64,000 nucleotides of DNA, taken from contig CM055107.1 in the NCBI GenBank assembly GCA_029204225.1, positions 6,854,873 to 6,918,872 of the forward strand. The letters are read 5' to 3'. This DNA is from Diphasiastrum complanatum (lineage: Eukaryota > Streptophyta > Lycopodiopsida > Lycopodiales > Lycopodiaceae). A model generated the notes under the pieces. The model made no database searches. It saw nothing but the letters and a program-made list of their open reading frames with translations, and was not told where the DNA came from. Positions 25,001 to 34,395 of this stretch are shown here, in pieces. The translations under genes and the position numbers were made by a program. Position 1 is the first letter of the stretch. Every line of letters starts with the position of its first letter.

Positions 25001-28000
25001 TTACAATTACCAATTTAAGTTAATACACCTTTAAAGTAAGACTCGAGCTTGGAAAGCATGGATATGCTCAAAAACCTTGACACCCATGCATGACTTGATA
25101 CTTTCTAAAGTCACGAGAATTAGAATGGCATGGATTTGTCCTAATATCTCTACATACGGGTCCTTGCTCGTTCAAATAATGCATTGCCTTGAACGGTGAA
25201 CTTTAAAACACCTAGCCATGTTATTTACTAATGATAAGGACCAATACCACATACATTGATCAGCATGGCATTTGCCCTGATACGGTCAAAGAACGGTTGG
25301 CCTATCGCTAGAATTTCTATTTTGAATGGGAAGACTGGACTATGATTCATTAATTCTAATCATGCTGTAAAGTAGTAAGACTTGTTTGGTACATGGATAA
25401 CAACTGACATTCAGCCTTGACACCTGTCTTCCTCACATACTAACTCGCGCGGTTTTGTGTTGTGCGATGGTGGCAGGTACCAGCTGGAGTCTTGAAATAA
25501 GTTTTGCTTTAAAGTTTATGGTGCTTTTTTAAGTACTGTATTTTACTTTTCAGTTTTATGTTACTTTGTTAGCTTATGAATAAAGGTTTCAAAGGGTTTG
25601 ATCTTGCTTAAGCAAGAGGAACTATGTGAATGCTCTCTCTCTCTCTCTCTCTCAAAGTTGATTTCTCTCTACTCCTTTTATTCTCTATCTTTGTTGTGGT
25701 TCCATGACACATGCAAGACATGTGTCAATATGCATGATGTAGGCCCTTCTTCCTATAACACATGTTGTGCAAGTGTCTCTAGTGCATGTTGTGACGTGTG
25801 TCTTTGTGCATGTGCATGGGGTGATGTGTGTCTTTGTGCAAGTAGACTTGCATGACATTTGTCCACCATGTACGTGTCACTTGAGTAGGGCCCTTGTGTA
25901 ACTTTTATTAACTTGACTAAACATAACCTTGGCATTTTACAAGAATATTTCATGTACCGTGGGCCTAAGTAATGTAGACAACATGACAAAATGACCATTA
26001 CCTCCAACGTAAATAGGCCTTAGATACAATCGTTCTTAAGCTTATTGATTTAATATTGTTTGAGCTCTTCGTTGGAGAACTCTCACCTTTGTTACTGCTT
26101 GCAGAGCTTTAGCCACCAAGTCTGTGTTATGCTCTTTTACTAGAATTTCTCATGTATTGTTGAATTATGCTTCATTGATACCAAAATCCATGATTCAATT
26201 CATAACTTGGTATCAGCGCATTTCCCTGCCTTGGTGAGAGTGCTACTTTTTCTCTAGGAGGGCACATTTCTAACAGATTATTAGCAGCCTATTGCTCTCC
26301 ACACTTGGCGGATCTTGTCCACATTTGGCTAGCAGCCTATTGCTCTCCACATGTGGTGGATCTTGTCCACATTTGGCTAGCTGTTTTCTGAAGGTTTCTT
26401 GGGCTAATCTACATTCATTTTTCAGCAACTCTTTACCTCTGATTTTAGGGTAACCCCATCTCTCTTTTAGCGAACTTCCAACACCATTAGCACTTGCTCG
26501 ATTTTTTCTGCTATACTTGGGGGTACCCTTCTACCTTACTTGGTGCTCTAGTTGGCGAACATCTTGGCATCTTCATCTTGTCTTACATTTGGGCAGCATT
26601 CATAGTGCGTACCCTCTTTTAAAGTGACTTTTCCACCCTCCTTGATGATTTTTTCCATGTCGTTTCTCTTTTGTCTTTCTGTGTGGTTGGTCAGGTATTT
26701 GGCTCTTTGATTACTCTTCCACTTACAGTGTTCGAATGGTGCTCCTTCTAGTGGTGATGACCTCCAGGAGATTCTTCGAAGCTTTTTCAGCAGATCTTAC
26801 AACCACAACTTGGTGCTTTGTGCAGTTCATAGGATGAGGTTACAGCTCAACTAGCAATGGTTCAAGATCAGGTTAGTCTTGAGGTTCCAAATCATGCTCC
26901 TATCATTTCTTCGTCAACTCCAACATGACCGCTCATCTTGCCTTTCGGTCTCAAGATCCCCTTTGCCCATGACTTCCAGCTTACCATGTATTCTGGATTT
27001 TCCAATGGGAATTATCTCAAAAACTGGCTAGTTAAGTTGGAAGCGTACTTTCGTATGTTCCCAAAAACAAATCCTCAGCATATACACTTAGCTAGTTTAC
27101 ATTTAGATGGTCGTGCTACTATTTGGTGGCAAGTTTTTTGGTTTCTTGCTACATTGCTGTTTTCTATGATGCTCTGTACTATGATGTCACTTCCTTTCGT
27201 CCTGCTTCCTTATCTGATATCATCTCCCTTGCCACTACTGTATAGCATAAGCAACTTGATTTTTCTTCTTTTTCGATTTCTCATCCTCCACATTCATAAG
27301 ATCGATGGAAAAGGAGTAGAGCAATTTTGTCATGCCAGAGCTTTGAAAAATTATAGTGAGCTCTGAAGGTTTGAGAGAAAAAAACTCTAGATTTCTCAAA
27401 ATATTAATGAAAGCTTGTGCAATGAATCAGAATATCAACAGGTGTTCAGAAAACAAGATGAAGGACCATGTTGTGGATTCCAGATGGAGAAATCCCATGT
27501 GCTCAACCAAGAACCTCAAAGAAAGCCTTCAGTATTGCTTTGTTAGTATATAGCGTCAAAGAGAGTGAGATGGAGGCAAGCAATGACATGTAGAATTTTC
27601 CTTGACATTCAAGGGCCTCAAATCATTCCTATTGCTCAATGTTGTAGAATAAAGACTTTTGACTGAATTGTAATTGAGTTGATTGTGCACAATAGGAATG
27701 AAAAGTAAAAAGAGTCATTATTTTTTGGTTAAAAAATCTAAATTTCTTCGTTAACTCAATAAATGGCATTGTTGAACATGTCTTACCAAAGCAGGTGTAT
27801 CTTTCACTGTTGCATTGATGTCAAGCACTTGTCCTGATACTGGAGAGTAAACATCACTTGCTGCTTTGACGCTTTCAACAACTGCAAAGGCATCTCCCTT
27901 GGAGACTGAAGTACCTGTATCCGGTAAATCCGCAAACACAACATCTCCCAACTCATGCTGCAATAGGAGGATGTTTAGACACTTAAGCTATGGTTATAGA

Positions 28001-28291
28001 AAAAGACAACCCCTGAGCCCAGACTCTTTTTATCTAGCCACATGCTAAAATTGAAGTAGCAAAAATAAAATCTCCTGGTGTAAGCTTTAAATTAAAAAGC
28101 AATGAATGGGTCTAGCCACTATGGCTATAGATGGTTACCAGTTATTGTACGGACATACCTGTGCATGATCAGTAATTCCGATAACAGCGGTGTCCCCATC
28201 TACTTTCACCCACTCGTGTGATTTTGAGTACTTTAAGTCATCAGGTACTGCAAAAAGCACAGTTGTTAAAACCATCTAGCGATAAATTGCA

Positions 28292-28358
<67 letters not shown>

Positions 28359-31300
28359 GTAAGTTCCGATGTTGAGACTACATAGACGATGTGGTACTAA
28401 CTTCTAGTCTCCATGACTAGAGAGGGTTTATGGAGACAATTGGACAATCTTCATGTTTTTTTGTACCAGCTATGGTTTGGGAGTTAACATGCAAAGACCA
28501 AGCCTATGGTCTTTTCCATACATCTAAGGCCTTCAAGCAGTAATAGGAGCTCTTGCAGCTGCTACTAGACTTGGGAAGGGACACACTTCCCTTGTTTATT
28601 TCGGGAGGTTTTGTTTTCAAGAATTACACAGAAACCCAATAGAAATCGATGCTGAAAACAAAGAAATGATAGCAATAGAAAAAGGTTCGCATAAAACGTC
28701 GTAGTGACCCTGGTCGTATGAAACAGGCATGCTCTCACTAGAGGTAGCAAGAAGGATATCAGCCTAGAGTGTAGGAAGCATGGAAAAAGATGAAAGAACC
28801 TAATCCAAGACTAGGGAACCATCCAAAACATGCATGATTGTTGTTGTAACTGAAGTGTCAGGAAAAACGTTTGGACAATGCATGAACTCACGAACAAGGA
28901 CCATCTGTAACTTGGTAACACATGCTAAGAAAAGGACAGTAAGATGCTCTACATATTCTGTATGTTTCCTTGCATTCTTGGTTGTTGCATAATGCTTAGC
29001 CTCTACGGATGATTTACAATTGGTGTACTATGCTTTGTGGGTTTTGTGTGTTGTTTTGGAGTACTTCTTGTGATGACTTATGTCCTCTCCTTCAATATTC
29101 ATTGGTGCGTGCATTTTCTTCTGATGCATTTCCTTTTGAGCTAGTTTGACGATTGGCTGTTACCAAAGCTATTTATTAGGGTTTAATAATTTTCTGTAAG
29201 CCCACATTGAGGGCAGTGTTAATTTAAAGTTGGAGACAGTTGTGCACAAGAAATAACCCTTAACTAGCATTAAGGGAAGGGCATGTTCTTATGGGACCCA
29301 GGCACCCTAAATTGCCCCAGTCTCTACAAGGTTCCACTAAGAGCCACTAGATAAAGTATATATAAGGCTATCATTTAGACATTAGTCATTCATTGATTCA
29401 TAGATTATTTATTTTATTGGTATTGCTTGGGCTCTTCGTGGGAGAACCCTTTGCTATTGCTTGTAGGGCTTTAGCCATTGATTATATCATATGCTCTTGG
29501 TCATTCTTCGTGGGAGATTGCTTGACTTTGTCTATTTAGTCACTTATGCTTCATTGATACAATATCCATAGATTGAATCTACTACTATGTGGCTCGTGAC
29601 ATACATCTTGATCAACTACTACACCTAGAATAGCCCGAGAATCATCCAGTAGTGGATTCATAGCAATAATAAGATTGTGCAGAAGGGTAATCATCTCATC
29701 TAAATGTCTACCACCAACAATTACCTCAGCCTCTAAATTTGGATGTAGCATGGCACAATCATATCAACATCAGTGTGGATAGGAAGCTATGACATTCAAC
29801 CAATATTCCAATTTAGTGTCCCGATAGTGACCAAAATACAATGTGATGGAAGGAAATGACAATTGTTGCTTGATTTCAGAAAACCCCATGAAGAAACGTA
29901 TGCAAGCTATTTATTTCTCAATCTAATTATACTCATGAACTGCTTGAAAAGTTCGATATGTCAGAGTGCAAGACTATTGTACACCATATGATGGTGGATA
30001 TAAGCTAACTAAAGCTGGAAGTTATATAGAAAGCTTGTTGGAAGCTTAATCTATCTAACTACTACGAGATCAAATATTGCTTATGTTATTAGTATGGTTA
30101 GTTAGTTTATGGCTAAACCTAAGCAAGTTCACTGGAGAGTTGCTAAGTGAGTACTCAAATATATCCAAAGTACATTGAGGTTTGGTATTTTCTATGGGAG
30201 ACAGGATGTTTTGCAATTGCAAGGATATGTGGATGTTGATTGGGCTGGAGATGCAGAAGATCGAAGATCTACTACAGGTCATGTCTTTAGTCTTGGTTCA
30301 AGTTCTACATCTTGGAGTTCAAAGAAGCAGCATGCTATTCTCAGAGGACCGGGCTACTACGAGTGCAACAAGTGAAGCAATATGGTTACGAAAGATTCTA
30401 CAGGATCTTCGTATGGTACAGGATACACCTACAATATTTCAGTGTGATAATCAGAGTTGTATTAAATTGGCGAAGAATCCAGTTTTCCACGTAAGACAAA
30501 GCACATTGAAATACAACAACCCTTCGTCAGAGAGCAGAGAGAAGATTCAAAGCCTACAAAAGAGCAAGTTGCAGATATCTTTACCAAAGGACTTGGAAAA
30601 GAAAAGTTTCAGAAGTTTAGACAACTTCTAGGAGTAATAGATAACAAAGTCAACATTAAGGGAGAGAGTTAGAAATTAATGTTTATTTGCACCCCTAATG
30701 TTTGTTTGGCCATGCCTATGAGCTTTTATAGCGGCCATTTCTATTTTTAGTAAATCCTGAATTAAAGTCAATTAGTCATACATGTAGAAGGGCACACTAG
30801 TTCTAGATTAGAATTTGGTTTTACACTTAGAATTCAATAAGAGTCTTTACCCAAAATAGATAGCAATTATAACAATCAGCCTTTTGCTTTCAACTTTTAC
30901 TTTATTCTTTTAGCTTCTAGAGAAATTATATAAGGCTCCAATCATTCCATTGTAAAGAGCTATGCTCATTTTTCTATTAATCTAAGTTCTCTTCGGTCTC
31001 TTATGTTGATCTTGATTTGTGAGTGTGAGTGCTAATACGACTAGTTAACTCCTATTTAGAATTTGAGCATCAAATTCTGACAAGATTGTCCATACAAACT
31101 CTACATAGGCTTTAGGGGGGGTCACATGTAGGAGGCAGGTTAGATTCAAAGTTTGATGCTCTGCAAACATGGCAACTTTTGGTTGCATATGGAGGCAAGC
31201 TACCTCCGTAGGTTTGACTTTTTAAGCCTAGGGAAGCCAAGGGAATTTAGGGTGAATATTGTTTACCTAGGATATTTAGGGTGAATAATTTTGACCACCT

Positions 31301-31960
31301 CGACATGTGGCTAGGTGCTCTCTCTCTCTCTCTCTCTCTCATATGTTGAAGGCTAACACCAAAGGCAGCCTCCATGTAGGGCATGCATAAGGGCCACAAG
31401 TAGGGGGCAGCCCACCTTGAAAGGCTCATGTGACACATATGTGGCAGCTTCTAGTTGGCTCTTGCTATCTCTAGAGGTAGTCCCTCGCATCTTGGCATGT
31501 TGGTTGTTTGAGCTCGGCGCACCCTCAACCACACGTTTTTTTTTCTTTAGGTGCCCAAGTAACCATGAGAGACGTGGCACCCAAAAATAATCATAGCCTC
31601 AAAAAAAATTTGCAGAATAAAACTAAAACAATACCTTTTCCTCATGTGTTGGAATGTGCACAGAGAACAAGGTGCCGGCAAACTTTAAGTGCACATGAAA
31701 TTTTGGTTAGAGCCAAAGTTAAAAGGTGCGAGAATTTTTTGTAGGCTCCAAGATGATTCAAGCAAGCTTGGGCAGTGTTCCCACAATGTCTTACCACTGG
31801 GCCAGCCCCAAATCCTCCCACATGTGCAAACGTGCCTCTATGGAGGGTGCCTCTAGAAATTGATTTGTTTAACCTTGTACCTCAAGTGAGTGGCTTACCT
31901 CGAGAGACAAGGGTCTATTTAGGGCGATTTTCCCTCCTACCTAGTCAATGTGATCTAAAA

Positions 31961-32008
<48 letters not shown>

Positions 32009-32317
32009 CACACCTCTCTCTCACGCGCGCACACACATCAAACACACCATGAACAAGGTCATCTTCCCCAAAAACACTAGTATGAGACATTTTATTATTT
32101 GCAATCCCCCGATCATAGATTCTAGTGGGCAATATCAATTCAGGCTGTCAGAACACTCTAAAACACAAGCTTAACACCACACACCAAAAGACATGAAGTG
32201 CGCCCTACCTGAAGAATATCTTCTTGACAGAACAACGGTTATGCTTTGCATCAAATGAGGTTGGCAGCGCTGCTTCAACGCTGCTGCTGTGCGTGTTACT
32301 AATGTTCTCAACGCCAT
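21944..32317 (-). CDS. GCSH: Glycine cleavage system H protein, mitochondrial
   Basis: H protein carries the lipoyl arm that shuttles the aminomethyl group between P, T and L proteins in the mitochondrial matrix; in plants this serves photorespiration and one-carbon supply. The coding sequence is complement(join(21944..22066,27787..27957,28159..28247,32209..32317)): 163 codons, three introns, all GT-AG, phases fitting. Residues 1-36 are an Arg/Ala-rich mitochondrial presequence ending RRYSS. The lipoyl domain follows: KSHEWVK near 45, GITDHAQ at 60-66, and the lipoylation motif ESVKAASD with Lys97. The C-terminal part has DGWLIKV and ends SSH. Length is normal for the family and no stop or frameshift is seen, so it looks functional. 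Introns 1 (4.0 kb) and 3 (5.7 kb) hold fossil retroelements. The C-terminus lacks the FCEEEDAxH ending that I recall for angiosperm H proteins. Confidence 0.95.
22067..23225. other. GCSH intron 3, proximal part
   Basis: No coding signal or repeat that I recognise. It is slightly less AT-rich than the rest of the intron and may be ancestral intron sequence. Confidence 0.4.
23226..23335. repeat. Direct repeat, copy 1, flanking the Copia remnant
   Basis: About 100 bp (TGTAGACTTGCATGACACTTG and following) recurs in the same orientation at 25835-25935. The two copies bracket the minus-strand Copia remnant at 23.35-24.72 kb and may be pieces of its LTRs. No termini are resolved. Confidence 0.5.
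23350..24720 (-). mobile_element. Copia RT/RNase H remnant in GCSH intron 3 (broken)
   Basis: On the minus strand the order is: the linker before RT near 24.5-24.7 kb, RT start ([13 protein letters not shown] near 24345), RT core ([13 protein letters not shown] near 24070), the connection region (LYRQLVGFL near 23660), and the start of RNase H (GYADAGGPE and ISWSSKKQ near 23400-23450). It is broken in several places and lacks gag, protease and integrase. It lies in the same orientation as GCSH, so it is transcribed as part of the intron. Confidence 0.85.
24908..24934 (+). repeat. Bulged hairpin repeat, copy 1
   Basis: ATTAG TAT GGCA - TGGATT - TGCC CTAAT: a 9-bp stem interrupted by a 3-base bulge and closed by a 6-base loop. 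Two relatives lie at 25119 and 25259. The outer stem is further extendable here (TGG before, CCA after). Confidence 0.55.
25119..25145 (+). repeat. Bulged hairpin repeat, copy 2
   Basis: ATTAG AAT GGCA - TGGATT - TGTC CTAAT. Same architecture as copy 1; one stem pair becomes G-U. The flanks differ from copy 1, so the conserved part is little more than the hairpin. Confidence 0.5.
25259..25281 (+). repeat. Bulged hairpin repeat, copy 3
   Basis: ATCAG CAT GGCA - TT - TGCC CTGAT. The outer stem pair T-A of copies 1 and 2 is C-G here, a compensatory change, and the loop is four bases shorter. Confidence 0.5.
25632..25653. repeat. (CT)n microsatellite
   Basis: About eleven CT units inside GCSH intron 3, just upstream of a stretch rich in GTGTGTC and TGTGCA words (25.7-25.86 kb). 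Confidence 0.9.
25835..25935. repeat. Direct repeat, copy 2
   Basis: Partner of 23226-23335: both contain GTAGACTTGCATGACA and then TTGTCCA---TGT-GTGTCAC and TTTTATTAACT. See copy 1. Confidence 0.5.
26038..26219 (+). mobile_element. LTR end (family W) with primer site
   Basis: About 165 bp (GAGCTCTTCGTTGGAGAAC, CTTCATTGATACCA) match 29405-29575 in another GCSH intron. Here it is followed by TGGTATCAGCGC at 26208-26219, close to the initiator tRNA-Met primer site, and by a gag region on the same strand. The start of the LTR is not resolved. Confidence 0.55.
26282..26377 (+). repeat. 48-bp tandem duplication in the leader
   Basis: Two adjacent 48-base units (26282-26329, 26330-26377) starting TAGCAGCCTATTGCTCTCCA and ending CCACATTTGGC differ at only three positions. 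They lie between the primer site and gag of the family W element. Confidence 0.9.
26930..27175 (+). mobile_element. Retrotransposon gag fragment (Gypsy-type) in GCSH intron 3
   Basis: The plus strand encodes a capsid-type gag start: a [21 protein letters not shown] block followed by [16 protein letters not shown], the typical A--WW ending of the Retrotrans_gag domain. It is antisense to GCSH. Nothing downstream continues as pol, and the recognisable part stops within the intron, so this is a broken 5' remnant. Confidence 0.75.
27176..27786. other. Intron 3, stretch next to exon 3
   Basis: No domain is recognisable here. The part nearest exon 3 is likely ancestral intron, but the boundary of the retroelement piece is not resolved. 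Confidence 0.4.
27787..27957 (-). CDS. GCSH: GCSH exon 3 (lipoyl-lysine exon)
   Basis: 171 bases in phase 0 between a TATTGCAG acceptor and a GTAAGA donor, coding residues 67-123. It holds the lipoylation motif VESVKAASD; the Lys97 codon is at 27867-27865. The intron between exons 2 and 3 is only 201 bp, in contrast to the other two. Confidence 0.95.
28159..28247 (-). CDS. GCSH: GCSH exon 2
   Basis: 89 bases between an AG acceptor (CTTTTTGCAG) and a GTATGT donor, completing codon 37 and coding residues 38-66 ([14 protein letters not shown], then GITDHAQ). A 62-base CT tract (GA on the sense strand) lies about 45 bases upstream of the acceptor. Confidence 0.95.
28294..28355. repeat. (CT)31 microsatellite next to the exon 2 acceptor
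   Basis: An uninterrupted CT run of about 62 bases. On the GCSH sense strand it is a GA tract ending about 46 bases before the exon 2 acceptor, around where the branch point should lie. Confidence 0.97.
28360..29216. other. Intron 1 stretch without recognised features
   Basis: No coding domain. The last few hundred bases before 29217 may be the 3' end of the element whose LTR starts there, because a short purine-rich stretch (TTGAGGGCAG) directly precedes it. Confidence 0.35.
29217..29575 (+). mobile_element. LTR (family W) in GCSH intron 1
   Basis: Starts TGTTAATTTAAAGTTGG after a purine-rich stretch, has a TATA box (AGTATATATAAGG near 29357), and its last 165 bp match the LTR end at 26038-26205. 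GCSH exons 2 and 3 lie between these two LTR pieces, so they must be separate insertions into two introns. Antisense to the gene. Confidence 0.6.
29930..30668 (+). mobile_element. Copia RT end / RNase H remnant in GCSH intron 1 (broken)
   Basis: The plus strand shows the end of Copia pol: VHWRVAK-type stretch near 30130, then RNase H with [10 protein letters not shown] and [12 protein letters not shown] near 30220-30290, [18 protein letters not shown], and [14 protein letters not shown] purine tract (AAGGGAGAGAG near 30658) closes it before an LTR. It is a 3' remnant with several breaks, antisense to GCSH. Confidence 0.9.
30669..31083 (+). mobile_element. 3' LTR of the Copia remnant
   Basis: Follows the purine tract; begins TTAGAAATTAATG and runs to about CAAATTCTGACA. 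It has a TATA-like AATTATATAAGG near 30925 and a plausible R region after it. No second copy is in the window, so the exact ends are estimates. Confidence 0.55.
31084..32208. repeat. Intron 1 next to exon 1, with two microsatellites
   Basis: A (CT)n run lies at about 31318-31341. A compound run lies at 31963-32037: CT units, then CGCGCG units (about 31993-32009), then CT again and ACGCGCGCACACACA. The alternating CG/CA part is a classic Z-DNA-forming type of sequence about 175-215 bp downstream of the exon 1 donor. Otherwise no coding signal. Confidence 0.75.
32209..32317 (-). CDS. GCSH: GCSH exon 1 (presequence)
   Basis: Start codon at 32317-32315; the exon ends at 32209 before a GTAGGG donor. 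It encodes residues 1-36 plus the first base of codon 37. The ATG was chosen because it opens the frame that continues across the splice into the conserved domain and gives a basic, Ala/Ser/Arg-rich presequence starting MALRTLVTR. An ATG slightly upstream is in another frame. Confidence 0.92.
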
Positions 32318-33004
32318 TATACCGTACAGGCCTGGCCGCATCCAATAACATAATTCTCAATGACTTGCAAATGGCAGATAAAGGATCTATTCATGAGCAT
32401 ACAGATTACAAACATCTAGAGTTTGAGACAAAAATAAGGAACAGTTCAATCCAGGACAAAGCAACAAAGAGGACGGTCTGATCCGTTCACCGTAAAAGCA
32501 CGAAGTGTAGCATATATACAAATCGAAGTCTGGATCCGATGATCACTCCAAAAAATGCAGGTAAAAGTCCAGTCGAAAAAGACACGGTCTAAACCAAGAA
32601 AAACAAGAGGCGGAAAAAGGCAACAAGGACAGGCGTCACATCAACAGCAACCGATAACAATAGAATGGACAATGCCTAGAAATGTAACAAGAAACAGATT
32701 GTAGAAACAAACAAGAAATGGAGTAGATTCTACGAATACAAATCAGATGGAGCAGATTCTACAAATACAAAACAGCTGAAGCAGATTCTAAAGATAGAAC
32801 ACAAATGGAAGCCCGATGACAAGAAAAGGTCGTGGAGCGATCGAACGGACCACCCTACTTCCAGATCTCGCTTCCAAAAGGCAAATTCATGATATTAGGA
32901 AAAATTTAAGAGATATCATAGCTAATCAAATGATTCAATAGCACATTCGTAGTTGATCCTTCCCAAAGGTAGCAGAGAATCATAGATTGCCAGGAAAAGC
33001 TTAC

Positions 33005-33200
33005 CTTAATCTGCTCTTCTGCCTGACGAGAAGCAGGAAACAGAGATCACACGATCGGATCAGCAAGAAATGCTTCTTTCTGGGAACCGATGAAGCTGCA
33101 CGTAGTGCAAGAGACAGAGCTCGGCAATTTGAGCCGCTGCATCCACCTACTCACCTACCTCAACAAAGAAAATCTGAATTTTCAAGCATAGGTATGTATG
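33005..33200 (-). promoter_or_regulatory. Possible 5' UTR exon of GCSH
   Basis: On the minus strand a balanced-composition stretch ends in ATTAAG followed by a good donor, GTAAGC (33004-32999). An acceptor-like GCGGCCAG lies just upstream of the start codon (AG at 32333-32332), so a 673-bp leader intron is plausible; leader introns are common in plant genes. The start of the exon and the promoter are not defined. Inference only. Confidence 0.35.
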
Positions 33201-33205
33201 CCTTG

Positions 33206-33967
33206 CCCACAATTAGAGGCTGCCCTTAAGGGAAGGGCGTTTTATGAACCAATGCCCTGATTTGGGGAGAGTCCTTGTAGGAGGACTTAAGCCTCACCCA
33301 AAAATCTGCTTGTTTGAAATTTGAACTAAGAATTCGACTTTTGGCCATGTGCATGTTGGAGATTTTTGGCCCTAAGCACGTTCTACCCCTCACTGTTGTG
33401 AGTTGCCACATTGACATGTTTGTGTTGTTTATCAGTCAACTGAATCGAATAATTTATTATCTTTGATTTTTACGCATGTATGCAACTATCATGTGGATAT
33501 TAGATTTTTCTACTTAACTAGTGTTAGGTGTTTCCGTAGCTTCCCTTTTTGGTCTTCAGTAATTTTGCAAGAATTTATGTTTGTATTGCATAGAAGAGAA
33601 AAAATGAAGTAAATATGTGAAGTTGAATGGCATCGTAGAAGGTTGCTATCCTCTTACCACCAATTTGGAAAAAACACTCTTGATGCATGTTTGTGTTGTT
33701 CGATTTGGATAGACGTGGCATGGCAAAAGCTTCTTCCAAAACATGTGAGAGAGAAGATATCTATTCACTATTGACCAAGTTCAGTGAATAGAGTAGACTT
33801 TGGAGAACAAGTAATCTAGATCAACAACCAAAAAATCCACTTCTTTCTTCTCACAATGGTGATGGCTACACTATTGGAGCTTGTTGGTCTAAATTCATCC
33901 ATTTTCTACCACCAAAAGCAAATATCTCTTGTCAAAGCGTCTTCACCTTCTATCGATGCAAGTATGA
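33206..33967. other. Stretch upstream of GCSH
   Basis: The promoter of GCSH should lie in its first few hundred bases, but I see no clear TATA box on the minus strand. Nothing else is recognisable. Confidence 0.3.
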
Positions 33968-34230
33968 GCTCTAATACCCCTGTAAAAATCCCCAAGTGTA
34001 GATCGTTAAGATCCTATTGCATACACCAAAAGGAGCACTACAGAGCCAAACCACCCAACCAAAAAGATCAAACCTCAATCAACTTCACCCTCGAGCCACG
34101 GAGAGAGGAGAGGTTTCTGGCAATTGAATACTGGAATCTAGAAGTGGAGTAGGACAAGCTTTTGTAGGTATATATAGACCCCTAGAGCCTAGGAATATTC
34201 CTTCCAAAACCCTAATCCTTTACTAAACTC
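33968..34230 (-). mobile_element. LTR part (family Y), opposite orientation, with primer site
   Basis: The minus strand from about 34105 to 33965 matches 13188-13345 (GGCTCGAGGGTGAAG, GGTTGGGTGGTTTGGCTC, then a site like TGGTATTAGAGC at 33979-33968 and CTTGCATCGA). A TATATATA box on the minus strand near 34174 fits the U3/R border. The upstream end is not resolved. No interior with coding domains follows. Confidence 0.6.
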
Positions 34231-34291
34231 ATATTCAATTGCTATTGATACTCCTTTGCATGCATAGAGCTGTCATTAATCACCATGCATT

Positions 34292-34377
34292 ACCCAACGG
34301 GGTTGGCTCAACTGGTTAGCTTGGCATCCAAAGTTTCTTTGGTCCCAGGTTCGAGCCTCCCCTTGGAAACCAAGAAG
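34292..34377 (+). mobile_element. Short tRNA-derived SINE with perfect 18-bp target duplication
   Basis: The 86-bp insert has an A-box-like TGGCTCAACTGG at 34304-34315 and a B box GGTTCGAGCC at 34348-34357, spaced as in a tRNA gene, and ends TTGGAAACCAAGAAG. It is bounded by identical copies of CATTAATCACCATGCATT at 34274-34291 and 34378-34395. There is no poly(A) or poly(T) tail. A second, 5'-shortened copy with its own duplication lies at 7834. A size below 90 bp is very short for a SINE: essentially a tRNA-like head with a small hairpin tail (CTTGG-AAA-CCAAG). Confidence 0.88.
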
Positions 34378-34395
34378 CATTAATCACCATGCATT

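Noticed and set aside
24908-25281. Resemblance of GATTAGTATGGCATGG to the U6 snRNA phrase GATTAGCATGGCCCC
   Set aside because: Only about a dozen bases match; the rest of U6, its promoter elements and the terminal T run are missing. The hairpin explanation fits better.
27751-27786. Extension of GCSH exon 3 beyond 27787 (ending [11 protein letters not shown])
   Set aside because: A good GTAAGA donor lies at 27786, and exon 4 at 22066 continues the family pattern exactly; read-through into the intron ends at a stop after a few codons without conservation.
26038-29575. A single LTR element spanning the two family W LTRs
   Set aside because: GCSH exons 2 and 3, in correct order and phase, lie between them, so two separate insertions are required.
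33856-34152. 98-codon open frame upstream of GCSH
   Set aside because: It overlaps the family Y LTR and primer site on the opposite strand; no conserved motif.
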